A stretch of DNA of 64,000 bases from Chryseobacterium joostei (GTDB taxonomy: Bacteria; Bacteroidota; Bacteroidia; Flavobacteriales; Weeksellaceae): NCBI RefSeq assembly GCF_003815775.1, contig NZ_CP033926.1, forward strand, positions 806,001 through 870,000, in the 5' to 3' direction. Positions 52,119 through 60,885 of the stretch are shown here, in pieces. Below the pieces are notes generated by a model, which did no database searches, had not been told where the DNA came from, and worked only from the letters and a program-made list of their open reading frames with translations. Made by a program: the position numbers and the translations under genes. Each line of letters opens with the position of its first letter. The stretch's first letter is position 1.

Positions 52119-53480
52119 ATGTTTAATAGTTTACAGGATAAATTAGACAAGGCATTACATAATATTTCCGGACGTGGAAAAATTACCGAAATCAATGTAG
52201 CGGAAACCGTAAAGGAAATCCGTAGAGCATTGGTGGATGCCGACGTTAACTATAAAGTAGCAAAGGATCTTACGAAAAGAGTTCAGGATAAGGCATTAGG
52301 AGAAAACGTTCTTACTTCGCTTACTCCGGGACAATTGATGACGAAAATTGTTCATGATGAACTCGTAGATCTAATGGGAGGCTCTCACGAAGGAATTAAT
52401 CTTTCGGGAAAACCATCTGTGATCCTTATCGCAGGTCTTCAAGGTTCCGGTAAGACCACTTTCTCCGGAAAACTTGCTCATTATTTACAAACAAAAAGAA
52501 ATAAAAAGCCTTTATTGGTAGCATGTGACGTGTATCGTCCCGCTGCAATTGACCAGCTTAAGGTATTAGGAGGACAGATTAACGTTCCTGTATATACAGA
52601 GGATGGAGCCACTAATCCTTCTACTATCGCTGAAAATGCCATCAATTTTGCAAAGGCAAACAATCACGATGTAGTAATTGTGGATACTGCAGGTCGTTTA
52701 GCGATTGATGAGCAGATGATGAACGAGATTAAGTCTGTACATTACTTCATTAAGCCACAGGAAACACTTTTTGTAGTGGATTCCATGACAGGTCAGGATG
52801 CTGTGAATACTGCCAAAGCGTTCAACGAGGCCCTGAACTTTGACGGGGTTGTTCTTACCAAATTAGATGGTGATACAAGAGGGGGGGCCGCATTAACGAT
52901 CCGCTCTGTTGTTGAAAAACCAATCAAATTCATATCTACAGGAGAAAAAATGGAAGCCCTGGATCTTTTCTACCCGGAAAGAATGGCAGACAGAATCCTG
53001 GGAATGGGGGACGTTGTTTCCTTAGTAGAAAGAGCACAAGAGCAGTTTGATGAAGAAGAAGCTAAAAAACTTCACAAAAAAATTGCTAAAAACGAGTTTG
53101 GTTTTGATGATTTCCTTAAGCAGATCAATCAAATCAAGAAAATGGGTAACATGAAAGACCTTATGGGAATGATTCCTGGGGTTGGAAAAGCAATTAAGGA
53201 TGTAGAGATCAGCGACGATGCATTTAAACATATTGAAGCAATCATCTACTCTATGACTCCTGATGAGAGAAGAAGACCATCCATTATCAATACTCAGAGA
53301 AAGAATAGAATTGCAAAAGGTGCAGGAAGAAAGATTGAAGATGTAAACCAGCTGATGAAACAATTCGAGCAAATGGGTAAAATGATGAAGATGATGCAAG
53401 GTCCTCAAGGAAAGCAAATGATGCAGATGATGAGCAAAATGCCAAACATGCCTGGAATGGGTGGAATGTTTGGAAAATAA
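52119..53480 (+). CDS. ffh: Signal recognition particle protein Ffh (SRP54)
   Basis: A 453-residue SRP GTPase that binds signal peptides and the SRP RNA. Order: N domain (1-90), G domain with G1 GLQGSGKTTFSGKLA (about 107-121), DTAGR, TKLDGDTRGGAAL and the C-terminal methionine-rich M domain with IPGVGKAIKD...RKNRIAKGAGRKIEDVNQLMKQFEQMGKMMKMM. The M-rich tail is normal. The RNA partner is encoded at the window start. Confidence 0.97.
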   Translation: MFNSLQDKLDKALHNISGRGKITEINVAETVKEIRRALVDADVNYKVAKDLTKRVQDKALGENVLTSLTPGQLMTKIVHDELVDLMGGSHEGINLSGKPSVILIAGLQGSGKTTFSGKLAHYLQTKRNKKPLLVACDVYRPAAIDQLKVLGGQINVPVYTEDGATNPSTIAENAINFAKANNHDVVIVDTAGRLAIDEQMMNEIKSVHYFIKPQETLFVVDSMTGQDAVNTAKAFNEALNFDGVVLTKLDGDTRGGAALTIRSVVEKPIKFISTGEKMEALDLFYPERMADRILGMGDVVSLVERAQEQFDEEEAKKLHKKIAKNEFGFDDFLKQINQIKKMGNMKDLMGMIPGVGKAIKDVEISDDAFKHIEAIIYSMTPDERRRPSIINTQRKNRIAKGAGRKIEDVNQLMKQFEQMGKMMKMMQGPQGKQMMQMMSKMPNMPGMGGMFGK

Positions 53481-53505
53481 TTTAAAAACGAATTATATTT
53501 TCATA

Positions 53506-53536
53506 AAAAAACTCTCAGAATTTCTGAGAGTTTTTT
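53506..53536 (+). terminator. Terminator of ffh (also serves minus-strand neighbour)
   Basis: A 15-bp stem (AAAAAACTCTCAGAA / TTCTGAGAGTTTTTT), 25 nt past the ffh stop, with T6 on the plus strand. On the minus strand it also ends the beta-barrel gene whose stop is at 53555. Confidence 0.88.
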
Positions 53537-53554
53537 GTTTTTATCTAAGCCGGG

Positions 53555-54220
53555 TTATTTAAACTTATACCCTACTCCAAGCTGAAAGAAATTCATCTTT
53601 AGTTTTTCGTCATTAACGGGATTTTTAATCATATTAGTTAATCCAAAGCTATAGCGTGCATCTACAAACAGACCCTTGTACACTTTATAATCAGCACCGA
53701 AGAATAAACCAAAATCTGTAGACTTTAGAGAATCATCCAAGAAGTTTTCTATTCTTCTTTCTCCTTCATCAAGTGCAGCCTGATTAGTCACCATCGCACC
53801 ACTCACATCAATCTTAACCGTATTACTTGCTTTAAAGCTCACATAAGGGCCTCCATAAACAGCCAATTCAGGTGTTGCATAATATCTTGCAGAAATAGGA
53901 ATTACAATCCTGTTAAAGTTCATTTTTTCAGTTACTTTAACACCTGGTAACCCAGGAATTGAAACCTCCATTTTTCCTCCAAGATTAGCGTATTCTACTT
54001 CTCCCTGAAAAGCAAATTTACTATTGATTTTATGTTCCACCAATGCTCCGATATAAAATCCGGATTTAGACTTTAAGCTACCTCCTGCTTCATCAAGCTC
54101 GAAACTATTTTCATTGGAATTTAATGTGGATAAGGCATAGCCTCCTTTTACCCCAAAACTTGTCTGTGCATTCAATCCTGCAAATAAAGCAATTGCAGAT
54201 GCCAATAAGATTTTTTTCAT
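53555..54220 (-). CDS. Outer membrane beta-barrel protein (PorT-like), paralogue A
   Basis: A 221-residue protein with a signal peptide MKKILLASAIALFAGLNAQ and alternating strand pattern of an 8-stranded outer membrane barrel. It shares GVKGGYALSTL, GEVEYANLGGKMEV, ISARYYATPELAVYGGPYVSFKA and a terminal FFQLGVGYKFK with the gene at 56075, so the two are close paralogues. It ends with an aromatic residue before the terminal Lys, which suits BAM recognition. Function unknown. Confidence 0.82.
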   Translation of the reverse strand: MKKILLASAIALFAGLNAQTSFGVKGGYALSTLNSNENSFELDEAGGSLKSKSGFYIGALVEHKINSKFAFQGEVEYANLGGKMEVSIPGLPGVKVTEKMNFNRIVIPISARYYATPELAVYGGPYVSFKASNTVKIDVSGAMVTNQAALDEGERRIENFLDDSLKSTDFGLFFGADYKVYKGLFVDARYSFGLTNMIKNPVNDEKLKMNFFQLGVGYKFK

Positions 54221-54251
54221 GATATATTATATAGTTTTTTTAATCTAAAAA

Positions 54252-54274
54252 AGCCCCAAGAAAATCTTAGGGCT
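54252..54274 (-). terminator. Terminator of the 54298 gene
   Basis: AGCCCCAAG / CTTAGGGCT form a 9-bp stem (one G-T) with T tract after it on the minus strand. Confidence 0.7.
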
Positions 54275-54297
54275 CTATTTTATAAATGTTTTGTTAA

Positions 54298-54969
54298 TTA
54301 CTTAGCAAATACATATTTAACTCCGAAAGTTACAGAAGATAAATTCAATCCGAAGTTATAATCGTTAACTCTCTTAGCTCCGTCTACATTTTGCTTGTAA
54401 GTATTGTATCCAAACTCACCAATAGTAGCTTCAATAGTCCAGTTCTTGTTTAAGAAATAATCTAAACCTGGCTTAATGTTAACTCCGATAGAAGTGAAGT
54501 TAGATTTGTCAGATACAGATGTAGTAGCTACAGTAGTTCCAGCTCCTGTTGTAGTTGTAGCTGTAGTAGTTCCTTCAACTTTGTTTTGTCCAAATGCCAT
54601 TGGAACTTCTAATTGACCAAAGATGTATAATTTGTCAGCTAAAGTCCAGTATTTTCTTACAAATGGAGCTACAACGAATGCAGATTCAGTAATTTTATTT
54701 TCACTTACAAATAAAGGGTTAGTTCCTGTAGTTGTAGTTAATGTATTGTTATCATTTTTGTAACCTACACCTAAACCTACTGCTAAGTTAGTGTTTACGA
54801 AATAACCTACTGTAGGAAGAACTTTGAAGCTCTCAATTTTAGTATCGTTATTGTTATTTTCGTTCTGAGAATACCCTAATTGTCCTGAAACATATGTAGT
54901 ACCTTTAGCAATCTGAGCATTTGATAAACCGAAAAGTGCAACAGCACCCGCTAATAATATTTTTTTCAT
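54298..54969 (-). CDS. Outer membrane beta-barrel protein, type B
   Basis: A 223-residue barrel protein with signal MKKILLAGAVALFGLSNAQ. It has YVSGQLGYSQNENNNN (opening strand), VLPTVGYFVNTNLAVGLGVGYKN, then Thr-rich loops (TTATTTTGAGTTVATTSVS) and IKPGLDYFLNKNWTIEATIGEFGYNTYK. It ends SSVTFGVKYVFAK. It is like the OmpW/OprF-type small barrels in flavobacteria but not assignable to a function. Confidence 0.78.
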   Translation of the reverse strand: MKKILLAGAVALFGLSNAQIAKGTTYVSGQLGYSQNENNNNDTKIESFKVLPTVGYFVNTNLAVGLGVGYKNDNNTLTTTTGTNPLFVSENKITESAFVVAPFVRKYWTLADKLYIFGQLEVPMAFGQNKVEGTTTATTTTGAGTTVATTSVSDKSNFTSIGVNIKPGLDYFLNKNWTIEATIGEFGYNTYKQNVDGAKRVNDYNFGLNLSSVTFGVKYVFAK

Positions 54970-54997
54970 TTTAAAAAATTTTAATACTTTCTGGAGG

Positions 54998-55005
54998 CAA
55001 ATTTA
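54998..55005 (-). promoter_or_regulatory. -7 box for the 54298 gene
   Basis: CAAATTTA on the plus strand equals TAAATTTG on the minus strand, 29-36 nt before the start. Confidence 0.5.
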
Positions 55006-55385
55006 CAGTGGTCCTCACTAATATTAAAATTTGTTAATGTGATTAATATCATTGTTAAAATTTAGCGTTTTGTAAAGATAAATCGTATTCATTAGAGCCT
55101 TTTGAGTTTTTCACAATATTATGAATAAATAAACTAAAATTTATCAACCAGAGCCTAATATGTTTGACTTTTCAAATTTATTAATTTTAGTAAAATTTCC
55201 TCGAATTCTCCTAATACAGCTAAAAACGGCTTCTTAAAATATTAACATTTAAGACATTAAGTCTTAAAATTTAAACAAATGTTTATGATTTCAACTTATT
55301 TTTCTGCCTCAAAAGGATACAATAATAATATATTAAGCATAGAAATCAAAACATCATCTTATTGATAACCTCTGTATTAATAAAA

Positions 55386-55409
55386 AACTCCAGCCTTTCA
55401 GCCGGAGTT
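55386..55409 (-). terminator. Terminator of the 55432 gene
   Basis: AACTCC-a-GC / GC-c-GGAGTT with loop CTTTCA, 22 nt past the minus-strand stop, with an A tract before it on the plus strand giving U's. Confidence 0.7.
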
Positions 55410-55431
55410 CCCTATATTATTTAATAAGTTC

Positions 55432-55929
55432 TTATTTAATAAAGAAATTATATCCTAAATTTACAGCACCAATATTCCAGTTGTCTCTGTACCAACCGTG
55501 GTCACGTCTGTTGCTTACAGACTGGTATCCTATATACAACTCTCCTTTAGACATTTGGTATCCAAATTTTGGCTGAGCATAGAACCCACCATCAATTCCG
55601 TCTTTTGTAGAAATTCCGTATCCTAAATCTAATCCTACAAAGATAGGTGCTCCTTTAAATTTATATTTACCGGAAACAGCCACAGGGATAAATCCGAAAT
55701 CATCAAAGTGATCCTTTCCAAAGAAATGAGAGTACCCAGTTGTTACCCCAAGGTCAAAACCTTTAGCGATATTCCACATATAAGCAGCATCCACTCCTAA
55801 TGTAAATGAAGATACATTGCTTGCGTCAGACACAGGAACCCCAATGTGTCCACCTAATTTTAAACCTTCCTGTGCTTGAGCAGCACCTCCTAAAAGTGCA
55901 AAAGCACCTATTAATAAAACCTTTTTCAT
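55432..55929 (-). CDS. Small outer membrane beta-barrel protein, type C
   Basis: A 165-residue protein: signal MKKVLLIGAFALLGGAAQAQ, then GLKLGGHIGVPVSDASNVSSFTLGVDAAYMWNIAKGFDLGVTTGYSHFFGKDHFDDFGFIPVAVSGKYKF, a run of alternating strands. It ends NLGYNFFIK. The size suggests an eight-stranded barrel. The family is not resolved; its pattern differs from the A and B types. Confidence 0.78.
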   Translation of the reverse strand: MKKVLLIGAFALLGGAAQAQEGLKLGGHIGVPVSDASNVSSFTLGVDAAYMWNIAKGFDLGVTTGYSHFFGKDHFDDFGFIPVAVSGKYKFKGAPIFVGLDLGYGISTKDGIDGGFYAQPKFGYQMSKGELYIGYQSVSNRRDHGWYRDNWNIGAVNLGYNFFIK

Positions 55930-55951
55930 TTTTTTAGCTTAAATTCTGGTG

Positions 55952-55959
55952 CAAAAATA
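55952..55959 (-). promoter_or_regulatory. -7 box for the 55432 gene
   Basis: CAAAAATA on the plus strand equals TATTTTTG on the minus strand, 23-30 nt before the start. Confidence 0.55.
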
Positions 55960-56015
55960 CTAATTATTTTCATCTTGAGAGTATATATTTCATGTACCCT
56001 ATTCTTTACAATAAA

Positions 56016-56042
56016 AAAGCAGGACAAAATTTGTCCTGCTTT
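56016..56042 (-). terminator. Terminator of the 56075 gene
   Basis: A 13-bp stem (AAAGCAGGACAAA / TTTGTCCTGCTTT) about 33 nt past the minus-strand stop, with U's following on that strand. Confidence 0.85.
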
Positions 56043-56074
56043 ATATAATGATTTTTATTTCTAAAATCTAATAA

Positions 56075-56752
56075 TTAGTTTCCTCCAAATTTGAAACCAA
56101 CACCTACTTGAACGAAGCTATTTTTTAACGTTCCGTTTTCTCCATCTTCTTTCTTCATAAGATTAGAAACACCTAAGTTATATCTTGCGTCAAAGAATAA
56201 TCCGTTTTCAAGAGTGTATTCAGCGCCAGCAAAAGGAGCTAAATTCAACTTATTCATGTGGCTTTTCACATCTTCAGTTTCACTTGTTGAGTCAGAGAAA
56301 GGTTGACCTAGCGCTGTTCCTGATAATGTTGCTGTAGTTTTTATTTTCGCTGAAATGATAATACCCACATTAAGACCAACTCCGAAAGCTAAGTTTTCAG
56401 TTACATAATATTTTGCACTCACAGGAACCTGTACAGTTCCTAATTTCCAATCGGACTTTTCAGTACCTGTAACGTCAACACCCATTAAGTTATAAGAAAC
56501 CGCTTCTTCTTGTTTACCACCTATTGGAGAGTATAAAACTTCTCCCTGTACAGCAAACTTATCATTGAATTTATATTCAGCCATAGCTCCTGCGTAGAAA
56601 GTAGACTTTGCATCGAAATTGTAAGTTTTCCCTTCTCCACTTGCTTTAAGCATTGATAAAGAGTATCCAGCCTTAGGTCCGAATTTGAATTCTTGTGCAT
56701 TTACAGAAATTCCCAGTACAGCGACTGCTGCAGTAAGTAAAAGTTTTTTCAT
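56075..56752 (-). CDS. Outer membrane beta-barrel protein (PorT-like), paralogue A'
   Basis: A 225-residue barrel protein with signal MKKLLLTAAVAVLGISVNAQ. Shared segments with the 53555 gene are GPKAGYSLSML, GEVLYSPIGGKQEE, VPVSAKYYVTENLAFGVGLNVG, a TLENGLFFDARYNLGVSNLMKKE strand, and a final VQVGVGFKFGGN. It ends with F-x-F plus GGN. The two are tandem-family copies flanking types B and C. Function unknown. Confidence 0.82.
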   Translation of the reverse strand: MKKLLLTAAVAVLGISVNAQEFKFGPKAGYSLSMLKASGEGKTYNFDAKSTFYAGAMAEYKFNDKFAVQGEVLYSPIGGKQEEAVSYNLMGVDVTGTEKSDWKLGTVQVPVSAKYYVTENLAFGVGLNVGIIISAKIKTTATLSGTALGQPFSDSTSETEDVKSHMNKLNLAPFAGAEYTLENGLFFDARYNLGVSNLMKKEDGENGTLKNSFVQVGVGFKFGGN

Positions 56753-56778
56753 TGTTATTAGTTATATTTTAAGGACAG

Positions 56779-56786
56779 CAAAGCTA
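56779..56786 (-). promoter_or_regulatory. -7 box for the 56075 gene
   Basis: CAAAGCTA on the plus strand equals TAGCTTTG on the minus strand, 27-34 nt before the start. Confidence 0.55.
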
Positions 56787-56868
56787 ATTATTTTTTTCAA
56801 ATTAACAAACTTTTTAAAGTAAACTATAGGTTAATGAAAGGTTAATAGAAGCTTTTACTCATTTGAGA

Positions 56869-57828
56869 CTAGTCATTTCTTACTCTTTTATCCTCATCAT
56901 TATAGGCAAGGATAATTTTTCTAACAACAGGGTGTCTTACCACATCTTCCTCTGTAAGATGCACAAAACCAATCTCATTTACTCCGTTCAGAATCCTCAT
57001 GGCTTCTTTCAAACCTGATTGCTGATTTTTCGGAAGGTCAATCTGGCTTGGGTCTCCTGTAATGATAAACTTGGCATTCATTCCCATCCTTGTCAGGAAC
57101 ATTTTCATTTGAGCATGCGTAGTGTTTTGCGCTTCATCAAGAATCACAAAGGCATCATCAAGGGTACGTCCTCTCATAAAAGCCAATGGAGCAACCTCAA
57201 TTACTTTTTTCTCCATGAATCCCTCTAGCTTTTCATGAGGAATCATATCACGAAGAGCATCATATAAAGGCTGTAAATACGGATCCAGCTTCTCTTTAAG
57301 GTCTCCAGGTAAAAATCCAAGGCTCTCCCCCGCTTCTACAGCCGGTCTTGTCAGGATAATCCTTTTCACTTCTTTATCCCTTAAAGCTCTTGCGGCCAAT
57401 GCCACACTGGTATATGTCTTTCCGGTTCCGGCAGGACCAATGGCAAAAACCATATCTTTTTTCTCGGTCTCCTTTACCAGTTTTTTAAGATTGGTTGTCT
57501 TAGCCTTAATAATTTTCCCGTTTACCCCTTTTACAATAATATCCTGATCGAAGATAAGCTGCTTCTCATTTTCATCTTTAATATTGAGAATATTTTCAAC
57601 ATCTTTCAGTCCTATTGAGTTGTTTTTAGAGATAAACTTTACAATATCGTCCAGTTTTTGCTTTAATATATCTAAAACCTCCTGATTTCCCATGGCAAAG
57701 ATAACGTGATCTCTTCCTGTAATCTTAAGGGTTGGAAAGCTTGATTTTATTAAGTTGAAATATTGGTTACTAACTCCATAGAAGATTTTCGCATCAATAT
57801 CTTCCAAATCATATTTTAATTCAAACAT
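56869..57828 (-). CDS. phoH: PhoH-family P-loop ATPase
   Basis: A 319-residue protein of the PhoH (PSIH1) family. Walker A is GPAGTGKTYTSVALAA (about residues 133-148), then LTRPAVEAGESLGFLPGDLKEKLDPYLQPLYDAL, Walker B VILDEAQNTTHAQMKMFLTRMG, and FIITGDPSQIDLP. The N-terminal 110 residues may be a KH-like RNA-binding part. Family proteins are linked to RNA helicase/nuclease activity, but the exact role is not settled. Single-gene unit. Confidence 0.93.
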   Translation of the reverse strand: MFELKYDLEDIDAKIFYGVSNQYFNLIKSSFPTLKITGRDHVIFAMGNQEVLDILKQKLDDIVKFISKNNSIGLKDVENILNIKDENEKQLIFDQDIIVKGVNGKIIKAKTTNLKKLVKETEKKDMVFAIGPAGTGKTYTSVALAARALRDKEVKRIILTRPAVEAGESLGFLPGDLKEKLDPYLQPLYDALRDMIPHEKLEGFMEKKVIEVAPLAFMRGRTLDDAFVILDEAQNTTHAQMKMFLTRMGMNAKFIITGDPSQIDLPKNQQSGLKEAMRILNGVNEIGFVHLTEEDVVRHPVVRKIILAYNDEDKRVRND

Positions 57829-57925
57829 GCAATATTTTTATTTTTAGATTTTAAAATTAAAGCTTTTTTTCAAATTTATATTAAATTCTTTTCAACAATC
57901 TTTCGGGCTTTCTTTTTATTTTAAA

Positions 57926-57933
57926 TAACTTTG
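57926..57933 (+). promoter_or_regulatory. -7 box for the SAM hydrolase gene
   Basis: TAACTTTG matches TAnnTTTG and lies 30-37 nt before the ATG at 57963. Confidence 0.55.
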
Positions 57934-57962
57934 CAATACTACACTATTCTATAAAATTGCTC

Positions 57963-58790
57963 ATGTCAATTATTACCCTTACTTCGGATTTCGGAAATTT
58001 AGATTACAGAGTTGCCGCTGTGAAAGGCAAGATTCTGTCTCTAAATCCAGAGGTTAATATTATTGATATAACCCACGACATCCAGGCATTCAATCTTATA
58101 CAGACCTCATACATTGTAAGAAACGCTTACAAATACTTTCCAAAAGGAAGTATTCATATTCTTTCTGTGGATAGTTTTTACCATAAATCAAGGAAAAATA
58201 TTATTTATAAAGCAGACGGTTCTTACTTTCTGGCATCAGACAACGGGCTTTTGAGCCTTATATTTTTTGATATTAAACCTGAAGCCATCTATGAACTCAC
58301 GCTAAATAATCGTTTTGATGATATCATCGACTTTACTTCCACAGACATTTTTGTTCCGGCAGCCGTACATTTGGCCAATGGAGGTCTTCCTGAAGTTATC
58401 GGAAGAAAAATAGATACCGCAAAGCAATTAATGTTTCCAAGGGCCGTTTATAATGAGTCTGAGGGAATGATCATTGGTGAGGTTACCTATATTGATAATT
58501 TCGGAAATATAATCTCAAATATCAACAAAGATTTCTTTGAAAATATCAGCAAAGCATACAACGGTTTTACCATAAAATTCAGAAACTTGAGTCTTTCGAG
58601 GATATTTTCCAGCCATACGGAAGTAGTTTCAGACTGGGAAAGAGAGACAGAATTTCACGGGCAGTCAGCCGCTATTTTCAATGACAGTCAGTTATTGGAG
58701 CTTACGATCTATAAAGGAAGTAAGAAAAACGGCGCGAAAAGCCTGTTTGGATTGAATGTAGGGGAAAATATCTACATTGAATTCAGCTAA
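57963..58790 (+). CDS. SAM hydrolase (SAM hydroxide adenosyltransferase, DUF62)
   Basis: A 275-residue enzyme of the DUF62/duf-62 group, which hydrolyses S-adenosylmethionine to adenosine and methionine. Motifs: TLTSDFGNLDYRVAAVKGKIL at the N-terminus, DSFYH, FLASDNGLLSLIF, STDIFVPAAVHLANGG and IGEVTYIDNFGNIISNI. The start is the ATG at 57963; an in-frame TTG two codons upstream is less good. The physiological role is not known in bacteria of this kind. Confidence 0.85.
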   Translation: MSIITLTSDFGNLDYRVAAVKGKILSLNPEVNIIDITHDIQAFNLIQTSYIVRNAYKYFPKGSIHILSVDSFYHKSRKNIIYKADGSYFLASDNGLLSLIFFDIKPEAIYELTLNNRFDDIIDFTSTDIFVPAAVHLANGGLPEVIGRKIDTAKQLMFPRAVYNESEGMIIGEVTYIDNFGNIISNINKDFFENISKAYNGFTIKFRNLSLSRIFSSHTEVVSDWERETEFHGQSAAIFNDSQLLELTIYKGSKKNGAKSLFGLNVGENIYIEFS

Positions 58791-58825
58791 GATTATATAT
58801 TTCATAAAAAAACCGATTTTTTTTA

Positions 58826-58833
58826 TATATTTG
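58826..58833 (+). promoter_or_regulatory. -7 box for the E2 gene
   Basis: TATATTTG matches TAnnTTTG and lies 21-28 nt before the ATG at 58854. Confidence 0.55.
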
Positions 58834-58853
58834 TCAAAATCTAAAAATCAAAA

Positions 58854-60161
58854 ATGGCAGAATACAAATTATTGCTTCCTTCCATGGGAGAAGGGGTTAT
58901 GGAAGCGACAATTATCACTTGGTTATTCAATGAAGGTGATAACGTAAAAGAAGATGACTCTGTAGTAGAAATTGCAACAGATAAAGTAGATTCAGACGTT
59001 CCGACACCGGTTTCGGGGAAAATCGTAAAAATTTTAAAACAAAAAGACGAAGTTGCAAAAGTAGGTGAGGCCATTGCTATTTTAGAAATTGAAGGAGAGG
59101 GCACTGCATCAGAGGAAGTAAAAACTGAAACTCCGGCTGCTACTCCGGATACTGAAACATTAACAACAATTGAACAGCCTTTACAAACTGCTGCTGCTTC
59201 AAATGTAGAATTCTCAGGAGATCTTTACTTATCTCCACTTGTAAAATCAATTGCACAACAGGAAAATATTTCTGAAACTGAGCTTAAAACCATTAAGGGA
59301 AGCGGTTTAGAAGGAAGAATTACTAAGGAAGATATATTAGCGTATGTTGCCAACAGAGGAAGCCAACCTGCTCAACAGGCTGCTCCGGTACAGGAAGCAA
59401 CTATGCCAAAACCGGCAGTTTCTGCGCCTACAGCTACTATTCCGGTGAGCGCTGGTGATGAGATCATTCCTATGGACAGAATGAGAAAGATCATCGCTGA
59501 AAACATGGTGAAAGCAAAACACATTGCTCCACACGTAACTTCTTTCATTGAAACAGACGTTACCAACGTTGTAAAATGGAGAAATAAAAATAAGGCGATC
59601 TTCGAAAAACGTGAAGGTGAAAAACTTACTTTCATGCCAATCTTTGTAAAAGCGATTGTAAAAGCGATTCAGGATTTCCCAATGATCAATGTTTCTATAA
59701 GCGGTGATAACATCATCAAAAAGAAAAACATCAACATTGGTATGGCGACTGCTCTTCCAGACGGTAACCTTATTGTTCCTGTAATCAAAAATGCAGATCA
59801 GTTATCACTTTCCGGTCTTGCAAAGGCAATCAATGACTTAGCTTACAGAGCAAGAAACAAAAAATTAAGACCTGAAGATACTCAGGGAGCAACTTATACA
59901 ATTTCTAACGTAGGAAGCTTTGGAAACCTTATGGGAACTCCAATTATTCCTCAGCCTCAGGTTGCTATTTTGGCAATAGGAGCTATTGTGAAGAAGCCGG
60001 CTGTTCTTGAAACCGCAGATGGTGATGTAATTGCTATCAGAAACTTAATGTTCATGTCTCACTCTTACGATCACAGAGTGGTAGACGGTTCTCTAGGTGG
60101 AATGATGCTGAAGCATGTTCACGATTATCTTGAAAACTGGGATCTGAACACAGAAATATAA
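58854..60161 (+). CDS. 2-oxoacid dehydrogenase E2 (dihydrolipoyl acyltransferase)
   Basis: A 435-residue E2 core protein. Lipoyl domain 1-80 with the lipoylated Lys44 in IATDKVDSD; peripheral-subunit-binding domain around 123-163 (LSPLVKSIAQQENISETELKTIKGSGLEGRITKEDILAYV); catalytic domain to the C-terminus with the HxxxDG motif in SYDHRVVDGSLGG. Linkers are Ala/Pro/Glu-rich. It is alone: E1 and E3 genes are not adjacent, so the complex (pyruvate, 2-oxoglutarate or branched-chain) cannot be told from context. Confidence 0.94.
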   Translation: MAEYKLLLPSMGEGVMEATIITWLFNEGDNVKEDDSVVEIATDKVDSDVPTPVSGKIVKILKQKDEVAKVGEAIAILEIEGEGTASEEVKTETPAATPDTETLTTIEQPLQTAAASNVEFSGDLYLSPLVKSIAQQENISETELKTIKGSGLEGRITKEDILAYVANRGSQPAQQAAPVQEATMPKPAVSAPTATIPVSAGDEIIPMDRMRKIIAENMVKAKHIAPHVTSFIETDVTNVVKWRNKNKAIFEKREGEKLTFMPIFVKAIVKAIQDFPMINVSISGDNIIKKKNINIGMATALPDGNLIVPVIKNADQLSLSGLAKAINDLAYRARNKKLRPEDTQGATYTISNVGSFGNLMGTPIIPQPQVAILAIGAIVKKPAVLETADGDVIAIRNLMFMSHSYDHRVVDGSLGGMMLKHVHDYLENWDLNTEI

Positions 60162-60230
60162 AACAGAAGATTTTCTTTTGAAATTGAATCCAAAAAAGGA
60201 ATTCTAACCAATAACCAAAAAAGCTGAGAT

Positions 60231-60422
60231 ATGAAAAATGCAACCTTAATCGCAATAATTTCTTTAAGTGCACTTATTCTTATTGATCTTATTCAGTTTA
60301 TTCTCAGCTTTTTCGAGGTCTATTCCATGTGGATGTACCGTGTTTTTGGAGTTCTAAACCTTTTAGGATTTGTGGGAATTCTGCAGTTTTTTGTTAAATT
60401 ATACAATAAACAGAAAGAATGA
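60231..60422 (+). CDS. Small membrane protein (63 aa)
   Basis: A 63-residue protein with two hydrophobic segments (about 3-24 and 33-55) and a short C-terminal KLYNKQKE. Its stop overlaps the start of the next gene by 4 bases (ATGA), so they are translationally coupled. It looks like a toxin-less holin/DUF-like small membrane protein; no family was recognised. Confidence 0.65.
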   Translation: MKNATLIAIISLSALILIDLIQFILSFFEVYSMWMYRVFGVLNLLGFVGILQFFVKLYNKQKE

Positions 60423-60763
60423 GCCCTGAACTAAGAGAACTTTTTGAAATAAAGCAGGAAGAGAAAAAAAATAATCCACCGGCCCGTCAAAACGTAGGAA
60501 CTCATGTTTTAATACGTCTTGCCGTACTTATTTTAGGAACTATCGCATTCTCTATTGCTATGAGCATGGCAAGTGGATGGGGTGTTTTAGGTGTTGCAAT
60601 CTATATGGTTATTTTTCATTCACTCTGGTTTCTTTTCATTCTTATTGAAGCAATAGTTCTTCAAAGCATTGAAAAATTGAAACTCAGGAATGCTAATCTA
60701 ACTCTCAGTGGAATTCTTTTACTAATCTATGGTATAGCTGCTATTATGATATTTCTGGATTAA
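60419..60763 (+). CDS. Membrane protein of unknown function (114 aa)
   Basis: A 114-residue protein with a hydrophilic N-terminus (SPELRELFEIKQEEKKNNPPARQN) and three hydrophobic segments at about 27-50, 55-76 and 89-112. The start codon overlaps the upstream stop by 4 bases. The pair is 69 nt downstream of the E2 gene on the same strand. The family is not recognised. Confidence 0.68.
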   Translation: MSPELRELFEIKQEEKKNNPPARQNVGTHVLIRLAVLILGTIAFSIAMSMASGWGVLGVAIYMVIFHSLWFLFILIEAIVLQSIEKLKLRNANLTLSGILLLIYGIAAIMIFLD

Positions 60764-60786
60764 TAGAAATCTTCAATATAAATCAT

Positions 60787-60814
60787 AAAACGCTTCCAGC
60801 TTTGGAAGCGTTTT
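60787..60814 (+). terminator. Terminator after the small membrane protein pair
   Basis: A 12-bp perfect stem (AAAACGCTTCCA / TGGAAGCGTTTT, loop GCTT) 24 nt past the stop at 60763, with T residues after it. Confidence 0.88.
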
Positions 60815-60885
60815 ATCTTTTTAATATTCAATGGTAATGGTCTTGAGTCTTTAGACTTCAGTAGTCTATTTATTATAATGGTTTT

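Larger units (their letters stand above)
54970..55431. other. Gene-free AT-rich spacer with terminator
   Basis: About 460 bases between two beta-barrel genes. No convincing frame is seen. It contains the promoter region of the 54298 gene and the terminator hairpin at 55386-55409. Confidence 0.6.
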
